DNA of 12,993 nt, taken from positions 1 to 12,993 of the forward strand of contig JACRNN010000210.1 in the NCBI GenBank assembly GCA_016234955.1, given 5' to 3'. Position numbers and translations under genes: made by a program. This DNA is from Deltaproteobacteria bacterium. GTDB taxonomy: Bacteria > Desulfobacterota > GWC2-55-46. Positions 1 to 5,916 of this stretch are shown piece by piece (position 1 is the stretch's first letter; every line of letters begins with the position of its first letter). The notes below the pieces were generated by a model. That model saw nothing but the letters and a program-made list of their open reading frames with translations, was not told the origin of the DNA and ran no database searches.

Positions 1-1034
1 AGATGGACCTCTTCATCCAGTACGCCGTTGCCGCCGCCTCGATGGCGCATGAGGACTCCGGGTTCAGGATAACGGATGAGAACGCCGATCGCGTCGGGGT
101 CTATATCGGCGCCGGCATAGGCGGGCTCCCGGCCATAGAGCGCTGGCATGACGTTATCAAGGAGAAGGGCCCGGACAGGGTGACTCCGTTCTTCATCCCG
201 ATGGTCATAATAAACCTCGCCTCCGGGCAGGTGTCGATAAAGTTAGGGGCCAGGGGGCCGAACAGCTGCGCCGTCACGGCATGCGCCACGGGAACGCACT
301 CGATAGGGGACGCCTTCAGGCTCATCCAGACCGGCGAGGCCGACGCGATGCTGGCCGGCGGGACCGAATCCACAATAACCCCGCTCTGCATCGCCGGCTT
401 TAACGCCATGAAGGCGCTCTCGACGCGCAACGACGCGCCTGAGAAGGCGAGCAGGCCGTTTGACAGGGATAGGGACGGCTTTGTCGTGGGCGAGGGGTGC
501 GGGGTGGTGATGCTTGAGGAGATGGAGTCCGCCAGGAAAAGGGGCGCCCGCATATACGCCGAGGTCGTCGGCTACGCGCTCAACTCGGACGCTTACCATA
601 TGACGACGCCCTCCCCTGACGGGATAGGGGCGGCAAAGTGCATGGAGCTGGCGATCAGGAACTCGGGCCTCGACAAGGGTGATATCGGGCACATAAACGC
701 GCACGGCACTTCGACGCATTATAACGACCTCTACGAGACTATGGCCATAAAGAGGGTCTTTGGCCCGCACGCCAAAAATATCGCCGTAAGCTCCACAAAG
801 GGCATGACCGGCCACCTCCTCGGGGCCGCGGGGGGGGTTGAGGCCGTATTCACGGCCCTCGAGCTGAAGGAGAACGTCCTGCCGCCGACCGTGAACTACG
901 ATACGCCCGACCCGGAGTGCGACCTCGACTACGTCCCGAACGCAGCCAGGGAGGCGAAGGTAAAGGCCGCGATGTCGAATTCATTCGGCTTCGGCGGGAC
1001 GAACGCGGTGCTTGTGTTGAAGAGGTTCGAGTAG
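1..1034 (+). CDS. fabF: Beta-ketoacyl-ACP synthase II (KAS II), 5' truncated by window edge
   Basis: Condenses malonyl-ACP with acyl-ACP in cytoplasmic type II fatty-acid elongation. The reading frame is open at the left edge. Counting the ATG at base 3 as residue 1, the thiolase-fold catalytic triad is Cys94 (in TACATGTHS), His234 (in NAHGTST) and His271 (in MTGHLLGAAGG). The spacings of 140 and 37 residues equal those of E. coli FabF Cys163/His303/His340, so about 69 N-terminal residues lie outside the window and base 3 is an internal Met, not the start. Lys266 (SSTKG) and the C-terminal NSFGFGGTN loop (326-334) are also present. The protein is intact to its TAG stop. The next gene is rpiB, 101 bp downstream, as in several deltaproteobacterial genomes, where acpP often precedes fabF. 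FabB is the main alternative, but the overall sequence is FabF-like. Confidence 0.95.
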   Translation, partial: MDLFIQYAVAAASMAHEDSGFRITDENADRVGVYIGAGIGGLPAIERWHDVIKEKGPDRVTPFFIPMVIINLASGQVSIKLGARGPNSCAVTACATGTHSIGDAFRLIQTGEADAMLAGGTESTITPLCIAGFNAMKALSTRNDAPEKASRPFDRDRDGFVVGEGCGVVMLEEMESARKRGARIYAEVVGYALNSDAYHMTTPSPDGIGAAKCMELAIRNSGLDKGDIGHINAHGTSTHYNDLYETMAIKRVFGPHAKNIAVSSTKGMTGHLLGAAGGVEAVFTALELKENVLPPTVNYDTPDPECDLDYVPNAAREAKVKAAMSNSFGFGGTNAVLVLKRFE

Positions 1035-1035
1035 G

Positions 1036-1089
1036 CCGGAGATGAAAACGGCGCGGCGGGGTCATGGCTTTTGGGCGCCGCCTCTCCGG
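1036..1089. other. Two-tier stem-loop just after fabF
   Basis: An outer 7-bp stem (1036-1042 with 1083-1089, ccggaga/tctccgg) encloses an inner 6-bp stem (1049-1054 with 1075-1080, cggcgc/gcgccg). It starts two bases after the fabF stop. There is no T-run after it, so it is not a classic intrinsic terminator; it could protect the mRNA 3' end or be a weak or factor-dependent terminator. The pairing is visible in the sequence, but its role is inferred. Confidence 0.4.
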
Positions 1090-1135
1090 TCATAAATGTG
1101 CTTTATAACGACGCAGGAATATTGACTGGGATATA

Positions 1136-1588
1136 ATGGAAAAGATAGCGATAGCGAGCGATCACGCCGGCAGGGAGCTCAAAGAGGACCTCAAGGAGTA
1201 TCTCAAGTCCATGGGGTTCGAGGTGGTTGATATGGGGGTGAATAACGACAAGTCAGTCGATTACCCGGATTACGGCGCCCCGGTGGCTGAGAAGGTCTCC
1301 TCGGGGGAGCTGGCCAAGGGAGTGCTCCTCTGCGGCACGGGCATAGGGATGAGCATACTGGCCAACAAGTACAGGGGCGTCAGGGCGGCCCTCGTGAACG
1401 ACGTCTATACCGCGCGGATGGCGAAGGAGCACAACGACGCCAATATCCTCGTGATAGGCGGCAGGATAGTGGGCAAGGGGCTCGCCAGGGAGATGTTGAA
1501 AGTATGGCTTGAGGCAAGGTTCGAGGGGGGCAGGCACCAGAGGAGGCTTGACAAGATAACCGAGGTCGAGAACAGGATCGACAGGTGA
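1136..1588 (+). CDS. rpiB: Ribose-5-phosphate isomerase B
   Basis: Interconverts ribose 5-phosphate and ribulose 5-phosphate in the non-oxidative pentose phosphate pathway; cytoplasmic. The 150-residue length is typical for RpiB/LacAB proteins. The N-terminal IASDHAG (residues 6-12) carries the phosphate-site Asp9-His10. Cys66 in LLCGTGIG and His99 in KEHNDAN match the E. coli RpiB catalytic base Cys66 and ring-opening His99 in both position and context; GGR 108-110 and the C-terminal GGRHQRR (131-137) are also family features. The Cys makes RpiB more likely than allose-type or LacA/B paralogues. The ATG at 1136 is the only good start; the Shine-Dalgarno is weak (GGGA four bases upstream). 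Codon use is strongly ATA (Ile) and AGG (Arg). It lies between fabF and glyA and is probably co-transcribed with at least one of them. Confidence 0.95.
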   Translation: MEKIAIASDHAGRELKEDLKEYLKSMGFEVVDMGVNNDKSVDYPDYGAPVAEKVSSGELAKGVLLCGTGIGMSILANKYRGVRAALVNDVYTARMAKEHNDANILVIGGRIVGKGLAREMLKVWLEARFEGGRHQRRLDKITEVENRIDR

Positions 1589-1613
1589 TTGCTCCACGGC
1601 TTGAAAACCACAT

Positions 1614-1687
1614 GGGCTCCAGAACGCTGAAAAAATGATACTTGCCGTGGCTTGGAGATTCTCCCAGGGCTATAGAACGTTAAAAAA
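1614..1687. repeat. Imperfect direct repeat of about 21 bp, 53-bp period
   Basis: The segments 1614-1635 and 1667-1687 share the pattern gggct-NN-agaacg followed by an A-run. They are separated by one 53-bp period in the rpiB-glyA gap. A 7-bp inverted pair, ccacggc (1594-1600) and gccgtgg (1644-1650), interleaves with them. This may be the remains of a duplicated intergenic element. No function can be read from it. Confidence 0.4.
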
Positions 1688-1689
1688 CC

Positions 1690-1727
1690 GTTGCGGCCGC
1701 TTTAGGGGGCCGCGCGTTGTACGCAAC
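1690..1727 (+). other. GC-rich stem-loops in the glyA leader
   Basis: gcggcc (1693-1698) pairs with ggccgc (1708-1713), and gttg (1716-1719) pairs with caac (1724-1727) across a TACG loop. Alternatively gttgc (1690-1694) pairs with gcaac (1723-1727). The hairpins end ten bases before the GGAGG ribosome binding site of glyA, so they could influence its translation. They do not resemble a glycine, SAM or tetrahydrofolate riboswitch that I can recognise. Confidence 0.3.
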
Positions 1728-1747
1728 ATCAAATCCGGAGGCCGCAA

Positions 1748-2995
1748 ATGTCGCTGAAGAATTTCGACCCAGATATCTATGAGGCCATAAGGCTTGAGAC
1801 CGAGAGGCAGGAGTACAAGCTCGAGCTCATAGCCTCCGAGAACCTCGTAAGCGAAGAGGTGCTCGAAGCCGCCGGGAGCGTGCTGACGAACAAGTACGCG
1901 GAGGGTTATCCGGGCAAGCGCTACTACGGCGGGTGCGAGCACGTCGATACGGTGGAGAGGCTCGCCATAGAGAGGGCAAGGAAGCTCTTCGGGTGCTCCC
2001 ACGTCAACGTCCAGCCCCACTCCGGGTCCCAGGCCAACATGGCCGTCTACATGGCGGCGCTCAAGCCCGGGGAGACGGTCCTCGGCATGAACCTCTCCCA
2101 CGGCGGGCACCTGACCCACGGCAGCCCCGTGAACTTTTCCGGCCAGCTCTACAACGTCGTCTTCTATGGCGTCAGGAAGGACGACCACCGTATAGACATG
2201 GACCAGGTCCGCGACCTCGCAAGAAAGCGCCGCCCGAAGATGATAGTCGTCGGCGCGAGCGCGTACCCGAGGACAATAGACTTCAAGGCCTTCAGGGATG
2301 TGGCCGACGAGGTTGGGGCAGTGGTGATGGTCGATATCGCGCATATAGCCGGGCTCGTGGTCGCCGGGCTCCATCCGAGCCCCGTCAATGAGGCCGAGTT
2401 CGTCACGACGACCACGCACAAGACCCTGAGGGGCCCGCGAAGCGGCATGATAATGTGCCGCGAGGAGTTCGCAAAGGCCGTTGACAAGGCGATATTCCCC
2501 GGCATACAGGGCGGCCCCCTCATGCACGTGATAGCGGCCAAGGCCGTGGCCTTCAAGGAGGCCATGCAACCCGCGTTCGCGGAGTACCAGAAGCAGGTGA
2601 TATCAAACGCAAGGGTGCTCTCCATAGAGATCATGAACAGGGGCTACGACCTCGTATCCGGCGGCACGGACAACCACCTGATGCTCGTGGACCTGACCAA
2701 GCGGGAGATAACCGGCAAGGAGGCCGAGGAGGCGCTCGTCAAGGCCGGCATCACAGTGAACAAGAATACCATACCGTTTGAGACCCGGAGCCCGTTTGTG
2801 ACGAGCGGCGTCAGGATAGGGGTTCCCGCGGCCACGACAAAGGGGATGAAGGAGGCCGAGATGAAGCAGATAGCCTCCCTTATCGACAGGGCCCTGAAGG
2901 ACAGGGCGTCGGAGGAGTCGCTCGCCTCGATAAAGAACGAGGTGAGGGAGCTTTGCGCGAGGTTCCCGTTCTACAGGGAGAGGATGACGGTCTGA
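1748..2995 (+). CDS. glyA: Serine hydroxymethyltransferase
   Basis: PLP enzyme that converts serine and tetrahydrofolate to glycine and 5,10-methylene-THF; the main one-carbon source, cytoplasmic. The 415 residues match the bacterial length of about 417. Visible landmarks are ASENLVS (29-35), NKYAEGYPGKRYYGG (48-62, substrate and tetramer loop), the PLP-stacking His121 region (SHGGHLTHG), DIAHIAGLV (196-204), the Schiff-base Lys225 in TTTHKTLRGPR, the glycine-rich PGIQGGP (251-257) and the carboxylate-binding Arg356 in SGVRIG (E. coli Arg363). The ATG has a clear GGAGG at 1737-1741, spacing six. Downstream of this gene Geobacter-like genomes usually carry nrdR/ribD; here a strong terminator follows instead. 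Confidence 0.97.
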   Translation: MSLKNFDPDIYEAIRLETERQEYKLELIASENLVSEEVLEAAGSVLTNKYAEGYPGKRYYGGCEHVDTVERLAIERARKLFGCSHVNVQPHSGSQANMAVYMAALKPGETVLGMNLSHGGHLTHGSPVNFSGQLYNVVFYGVRKDDHRIDMDQVRDLARKRRPKMIVVGASAYPRTIDFKAFRDVADEVGAVVMVDIAHIAGLVVAGLHPSPVNEAEFVTTTTHKTLRGPRSGMIMCREEFAKAVDKAIFPGIQGGPLMHVIAAKAVAFKEAMQPAFAEYQKQVISNARVLSIEIMNRGYDLVSGGTDNHLMLVDLTKREITGKEAEEALVKAGITVNKNTIPFETRSPFVTSGVRIGVPAATTKGMKEAEMKQIASLIDRALKDRASEESLASIKNEVRELCARFPFYRERMTV

Positions 2996-3018
2996 GACGG
3001 CCGGACACTCTGGCTTTA

Positions 3019-3050
3019 AACGCCTGCCCCTTCAGGGGCAGGCGTTTTTT
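3019..3050 (+). terminator. Intrinsic terminator after glyA
   Basis: A perfect 10-bp GC-rich stem (3021-3030 with 3035-3044, extendable by two A-T pairs) closes a TTCA loop and is followed by six T at 3045-3050. It lies 25 bases after the glyA stop and separates the fabF-rpiB-glyA group from the next genes. Confidence 0.95.
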
Positions 3051-3090
3051 CGTTTTCGGCGACTGGCGCCCTGAGGCTTTCTCCCCGGCC

Positions 3091-3119
3091 TTGCCAATGC
3101 GCCTGAAATCTGTTAACTT
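3091..3119 (+). promoter_or_regulatory. Weak sigma-70-like promoter before the DUF3343 gene
   Basis: TTGCCA (3091-3096, five of six to consensus) and TAACTT (3114-3119, three of six) are 17 bp apart. A promoter is expected here because a strong terminator lies just upstream. The implied transcription start falls about at the ATG at 3126, which has no Shine-Dalgarno, so a leaderless message is possible. The -10 match is poor. Confidence 0.22.
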
Positions 3120-3125
3120 CAAACC

Positions 3126-3365
3126 ATGGAGTTTCTTCTTGCTTTCGGGAGCGCGCACAGGGCGCTCAAGGCCGACAGCGTCCTCCGGGGGTCGTCCGTG
3201 CCGTTCAGGATAATGGCCGCGCCCAGGGCGCTTGAACCCCACTGCGAGTTGGTGATAATGGTGAGGCATGAGGCCCTCGACGGGGCGATTGAGGTCTTGA
3301 GGGGCGCCGGGCTCGACCCGAAGACCATATACAGGAAGGAAGGGGACGAGTATGTTAAGGTGTGA
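3126..3365 (+). CDS. DUF3343 (putative Se/S carrier-like) small protein
   Basis: A 79-residue protein that I recognise as DUF3343-like (Pfam Se_S_carrier family). It has the N-terminal strand plus the helix around AHRALKADSVL (residues 10-20), a segment that fits the family's P-R-x-(I/L)-x-x-x-C pattern (PRALEPHC, Cys40), and a C-terminal beta strand ending IYRKEGDEYVKV. The single conserved Cys is the residue for which a sulfur or selenium carrier role has been proposed in the family; no biochemical function is established here. An in-frame stop four codons upstream (3114-3116) limits the choice of start, and there is no visible Shine-Dalgarno. The 3' end overlaps the following zinc-ribbon gene by 14 bp, so the two are very likely co-translated. 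Confidence 0.72.
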   Translation: MEFLLAFGSAHRALKADSVLRGSSVPFRIMAAPRALEPHCELVIMVRHEALDGAIEVLRGAGLDPKTIYRKEGDEYVKV

Positions 3366-3537
3366 TTTCTGCGGGGCGGATACCGATATCGTCAAAAGGG
3401 TGGCCATCGATAAGGACTACGACAGGCTCACTGTAAGGCACGTAAAGAGATACGCGTGCAAAGCCTGCTCCGAGAAGAAGGAGCAGGAGAGGCAGGAGAG
3501 GCTTAAGGCCGCCTCAACCGAGGGCAGGAAGGCTTGA
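3352..3537 (+). CDS. Small CxxC-x28-CxxC zinc-ribbon protein, unknown function
   Basis: A 61-residue protein with Cys4/Cys7 (RCDFCGA) and Cys36/Cys39 (ACKACSE), a spacing consistent with a single four-Cys zinc ribbon, followed by a highly charged Glu/Lys/Arg helix from about residue 41. No membrane segment. The ATG lies inside the end of the DUF3343 gene in another frame, with AAGGAAGGGGA just upstream, so it should be translationally coupled. The middle is basic (KRVAIDKDYDRLTVRHVKRY). A nucleic-acid or protein-binding accessory role would fit, but I cannot name a family with certainty. Confidence 0.7.
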   Translation: MLRCDFCGADTDIVKRVAIDKDYDRLTVRHVKRYACKACSEKKEQERQERLKAASTEGRKA

Positions 3538-3619
3538 TGTGCGGTCTCACTGTTTGCCGTGGACGGACGCGCGGCCCCTCTGTCAATGGGAAAAATGGAG
3601 AAGCGGGGGAAGCGGCCCT

Positions 3620-4399
3620 ATGAACATGCATAGCGAGCGTCCAGCCAGCGGCTTGACGCGGGGTCAAGCGAGCGAATCGGATATAGATACTCCCTTACAT
3701 GTCGAAGATTCCCGCGGAAAAGCCGCGGGGAGCTTCAATAAGGACGCCCTCGCCATAATGCTCAAGGCGCCGGTTCCAGGGAACGTCAAGACACGGCTTT
3801 CTCCGCCGCTTACGCAGGAGGAGGCCGCTCAACTCTACCGCTGTTTCATCGAGGACGTCTTTATCAAGGCCGCGGGGCTCAAGGGCGTTGACCTCTATGC
3901 CTTCTGCGCCCCTGAAGGGGGCGGCGCTGACGCGCTCGCGGGGGTGGTGTCGCCGGGGGTCTCCACCTTTCCACAGGAAGGTGAAGACCTCGGCGCAAGG
4001 ATGCGCAACGTCTTTAAATCCCTCTTTGACAAGGGCCATAAAAAGGTCTCAATCATCGGGACGGACAGCCCCGATATGCCTGTTGAGTACATCAGGAGCG
4101 CGTTCACGCTCCTCGATGAGGCAAGCCTCGTCCTCGGCCCGGCTAAAGACGGCGGTTATTACCTTATCGCCATGAATTCGCTGTTCGAGACGGTATTTGA
4201 CGGCATAAGCTGGAGTACTGGGGCGGTGCTTGAGCAGACAATCGAAAAGGCAAAACAGGCCTCCATCGCCTTCAAGCTCCTTCCCCTCTGGCACGACATA
4301 GACACCTATGAAGACCTCGCCCTGCTACGCGGCTCTGTAGACGCCCCGGTAAGCTCCAAGTACCTTGAGGCTACCTCTAAAAATAGCTCTTTTTCCTGA
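3620..4399 (+). CDS. TIGR04282/DUF2064-family glycosyltransferase
   Basis: A GT-A-fold nucleotide-sugar transferase of the DUF2064 family (259 residues from this start); exact donor and acceptor unknown. Motifs: KAPVPGNVKTRL (49-60, nucleotide-binding loop), GTDSPDMP (147-154, Asp-rich metal site), GPAKDGGYYLIA (173-184) and HDIDTYEDL (225-233). Family members normally start 5-10 residues before KAPVPG. Here the frame is open further upstream, to a GTG at 3539. I chose the ATG at 3620, with GGGGGA nine bases before it; the TTG at 3653 and ATG at 3758 are alternatives, but the last would cut into the first beta strand. About 39 N-terminal residues are therefore encoded by the interspersed repeat R1 and are not part of the fold. 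It follows the zinc-ribbon gene on the same strand. Confidence 0.85.
   Translation: MNMHSERPASGLTRGQASESDIDTPLHVEDSRGKAAGSFNKDALAIMLKAPVPGNVKTRLSPPLTQEEAAQLYRCFIEDVFIKAAGLKGVDLYAFCAPEGGGADALAGVVSPGVSTFPQEGEDLGARMRNVFKSLFDKGHKKVSIIGTDSPDMPVEYIRSAFTLLDEASLVLGPAKDGGYYLIAMNSLFETVFDGISWSTGAVLEQTIEKAKQASIAFKLLPLWHDIDTYEDLALLRGSVDAPVSSKYLEATSKNSSFS
3621..3738 (+). repeat. Interspersed repeat, copy 1 (R1)
   Basis: About 118 bp, alignable end to end with 7126-7245. Both begin with tgaacatgcat, share (t/c)aagcgagcgaatcg in the middle and atgtcga further on, and end with gccgcggggagc followed by (t/c)tcaa. Internal hairpins are gcttgac (3651-3657) with gtcaagc (3663-3669) and cccgcgg (3711-3717) with ccgcggg (3723-3729). 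It lies almost wholly inside the reading frame of the glycosyltransferase, just before its conserved fold begins. Confidence 0.85.
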
Positions 4400-4402
4400 T
4401 CT

Positions 4403-4477
4403 CATTGTTGGGGCGAAAATAAAATGGACACATATTCGCATATATGCTCCGTTTTTATTTTCGCCCCAGAAACAATG
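4403..4477. repeat. Long palindromic element
   Basis: A perfect 15-bp inverted pair (4410-4424 with 4453-4467, ggggcgaaaataaaa and its complement) is extended by a 7-bp pair (4403-4409 with 4471-4477, cattgtt/aacaatg) after a 3-base bulge. The loop contains the palindrome gcatatatgc (4438-4447). It starts three bases after the glycosyltransferase stop. There is no T-run after either arm, so it is not a normal terminator; it looks like a miniature hairpin element or an mRNA-end structure. Confidence 0.75.
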
Positions 4478-4483
4478 GGATAT

Positions 4484-4542
4484 CCGGCCAATAGGCCGGG
4501 AGGCGAGGCCCGGCTGCGCCTGCCTTGAGGGGACAGGGCCTC
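4484..4542 (+). other. Two GC-rich stem-loops upstream of lipA
   Basis: ccggcc (4484-4489) pairs with ggccgg (4494-4499) across a 4-base loop; then gaggccc (4505-4511) pairs with gggcctc (4536-4542). They sit between the palindrome at 4403-4477 and the AT-rich lipA promoter region. I recognise no known RNA family in them. Confidence 0.3.
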
Positions 4543-4557
4543 CAAAATGCGCAAGTA

Positions 4558-4586
4558 TTGTAATTCTTATCGGAAGATGGTATCTT
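4558..4586 (+). promoter_or_regulatory. Candidate sigma-70 promoter for lipA
   Basis: TTGTAA (4558-4563) and TATCTT (4581-4586) are 17 bp apart, four of six matches each, at the start of an AT-rich stretch in otherwise GC-rich DNA. The predicted transcription start near 4593 gives a leader of roughly 80 bases to the lipA start. The same TTGTAA-N17 arrangement recurs before the helicase gene at 12561. Confidence 0.4.
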
Positions 4587-4672
4587 TTTAGGATTATATT
4601 TTTTCTCAAGTTCTCTTTAAAAATTTGCGTGACTATTCTGGACTGGAAGAGAAAGTGGGCCCTGAAAACGAT

Positions 4673-5527
4673 ATGAAGAGGCTGCCCCCGTGGGCGAAGA
4701 AGATGCTCGGGCCGGCAAGCCGCCTCCATGAGATGAAGGCGGTATTGAGGAAGCGGAACCTCCATACCGTATGCGAGTCCGCGAGGTGCCCGAACATAGG
4801 GGAGTGCTTCTCGAAGCCTACCGCGACCTTCATGATACTCGGGGACGTATGCACGAGGCGCTGCGGTTTCTGCTCTGTGGACAAGCGCCCGGAGCCCCTC
4901 GTGGTGGACCCGTGCGAGCCGGAGAACGTGGCCGTTACAACAAAGGAGCTGGGATTGAAGCACGTGGTGGTGACCTCGGTTACCAGGGACGACCTCCCGG
5001 ACGGCGGGGCGGGCCAATTTGCCTTGACAATCAGGGCCATAAAAGATAACATTCCGGCCATTTTGGTGGAGGTGCTGACCCCGGACTTCAAGGGCGAGGA
5101 AGCGTCTCTTTTAAAGGTCCTAAGGGCCGGCCCGGACATATTCAACCACAACCTTGAAACCGTCCCGTCCCTCTACCCCCTTGTCAGGCCGCAGGCGGAC
5201 TACCGGAGGTCCCTTGACGTGCTCAAGAGGGCGAAGGCCTCCGGCGTCATGACGAAGTCGGGCATAATGGTGGGGTTCGGGGAGACGCCGGGCGAGGTCA
5301 GATTGGTGCTTGACGACCTTGTATCGATCGGGTGCGATGCCGTTACCATCGGCCAGTACCTGAGGCCGTCGAGGGACAACCTCGATGTAAGGGAGTACAT
5401 AGAGCCGGCGGTCTTCAAGGAGTACGAGGAGTACGGCAGGGCGATAGGCATCAGGTACGTCTATTCCGGCCCGTTCGTCAGGAGTTCCTACAACGCCGAG
5501 CAGTTGATGGAGGGCGGAGGGGGTTGA
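4673..5527 (+). CDS. lipA: Lipoyl synthase (radical SAM)
   Basis: Inserts two sulfur atoms into octanoyl groups bound to lipoyl domains or GcvH, making lipoate for 2-oxoacid dehydrogenases and glycine cleavage. From the ATG at 4673 (284 residues), Cys34, Cys39 and Cys45 (CESARCPNIGEC) bind the auxiliary, sacrificial 4Fe-4S cluster; Cys60, Cys64 and Cys67 (CTRRCGFC) are the radical SAM cluster; RSSY (270-273) supplies the serine ligand near the C-terminus. The frame is open to a TTG at 4625. A GTG at 4655 has GGAAGAG five bases before it and is a serious rival start, adding six residues (MGPEND); I kept the ATG because MKRLPPWAKK is the usual family N-terminus. No lipB or lplA is adjacent. The functional link to glyA's glycine metabolism is only indirect. 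Confidence 0.96.
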   Translation: MKRLPPWAKKMLGPASRLHEMKAVLRKRNLHTVCESARCPNIGECFSKPTATFMILGDVCTRRCGFCSVDKRPEPLVVDPCEPENVAVTTKELGLKHVVVTSVTRDDLPDGGAGQFALTIRAIKDNIPAILVEVLTPDFKGEEASLLKVLRAGPDIFNHNLETVPSLYPLVRPQADYRRSLDVLKRAKASGVMTKSGIMVGFGETPGEVRLVLDDLVSIGCDAVTIGQYLRPSRDNLDVREYIEPAVFKEYEEYGRAIGIRYVYSGPFVRSSYNAEQLMEGGGG

Positions 5528-5549
5528 GGCGCTGGGGCATGGGGCCTGA

Positions 5550-5608
5550 GCGCGCGGCGGCGCGCAAAACGCCTTAAAGATCAGGGGTTGCGCCACGGGC
5601 GGTTTTTT
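5550..5608 (+). terminator. Weak terminator-like structures after lipA
   Basis: A 6-bp all-GC hairpin gcgcgc (5550-5555) with gcgcgc (5560-5565) has no T-run. A short cgcc/ggcg stem (5591-5594 with 5598-5601) is followed by six T (5603-5608). Upstream aaacgcc (5567-5573) could also pair imperfectly with ggcggttt (5598-5605). Termination of lipA is plausible here, but the stem is poor. Confidence 0.35.
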
Positions 5609-5626
5609 GCCTTGGCTTACGTTAAT

Positions 5627-5677
5627 GAACCTCTGATTAATCTTTTTTCGATGTCATTGAGGAGCTTTAGCGACGAA
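5627..5677. repeat. Half copy of the 12119-12248 inverted-repeat element
   Basis: gaacctctgattaat (5627-5641) is identical to 12114-12128. The following tgtcattgaggagctttagc, then gacgaag, matches the complement of the right half of that element (ctgtcattctgaggaagcg...) with small indels. The copy stops at the junction with the next palindrome at 5682. It looks like a truncated or recombined member of the same family. Confidence 0.6.
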
Positions 5678-5681
5678 GCCT

Positions 5682-5757
5682 GTAGGTTGGGTTGCGTTTT
5701 TCAATCCAACGATTTGCCGGAAGGATTGTTGGGTTACGCTTCGCTAACCCAACCTAC
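5682..5757. repeat. Palindromic element with gtaggttgggtt ends
   Basis: Perfect 12-bp terminal inverted repeats at 5682-5693 (gtaggttgggtt) and 5746-5757, with an inner pair caatcc (5702-5707) and ggattg (5723-5728). Total length 76 bp, no coding content. Repeats with gtaggttggg...cccaacctac ends are, from memory, scattered in many unrelated bacterial genomes; the origin here is unknown. Confidence 0.75.
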
Positions 5758-5769
5758 CCAACTTGTCAT

Positions 5770-5813
5770 AATCCCCCCTCCACCCCCCTTTAGAAAAGAG
5801 GGAATGGGGGATT
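5770..5813. repeat. Palindromic element with aatccccc ends
   Basis: aatccccc (5770-5777) is complementary to gggggatt (5806-5813), with C-rich and G-rich arms around ctttagaaaag. 44 bp. It lies 12 bases after the preceding palindrome. Together with 5627-5757 it fills most of the lipA-alaC gap; the remaining 5814-5916 is AT-rich and shows only weak promoter-like sequence. Confidence 0.65.
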
Positions 5814-5916
5814 TGAAGGAGTTTCGAGGCAATAGTGATTCTGACATTATTTATGCGTTAAGAAATGAATTTGGTATTTTTTAACAGTCTTTGAAACCAT
5901 AGGGATACGACAACAC

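Noticed and set aside
1122..1137. TTGACT and TATAAT just before rpiB as a promoter
   Set aside because: The boxes are only 4 bp apart and the second overlaps the start codon.
1589..1747. A riboswitch upstream of glyA
   Set aside because: Only short hairpins and a direct repeat are visible; no conserved core of a glycine, SAM or THF riboswitch could be recognised.
2953..3213. An 86-codon frame overlapping the end of glyA
   Set aside because: It crosses the glyA terminator and overlaps the DUF3343 gene in another frame.
4365..4676. A 103-codon plus-strand frame before lipA
   Set aside because: It is read across the palindrome at 4403-4477 and the AT-rich promoter region and has no recognisable domain.
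5588..5884. A 98-codon plus-strand frame after lipA
   Set aside because: It is made of three palindromic repeats and gives a low-complexity product (PPPPP); no ribosome binding site.
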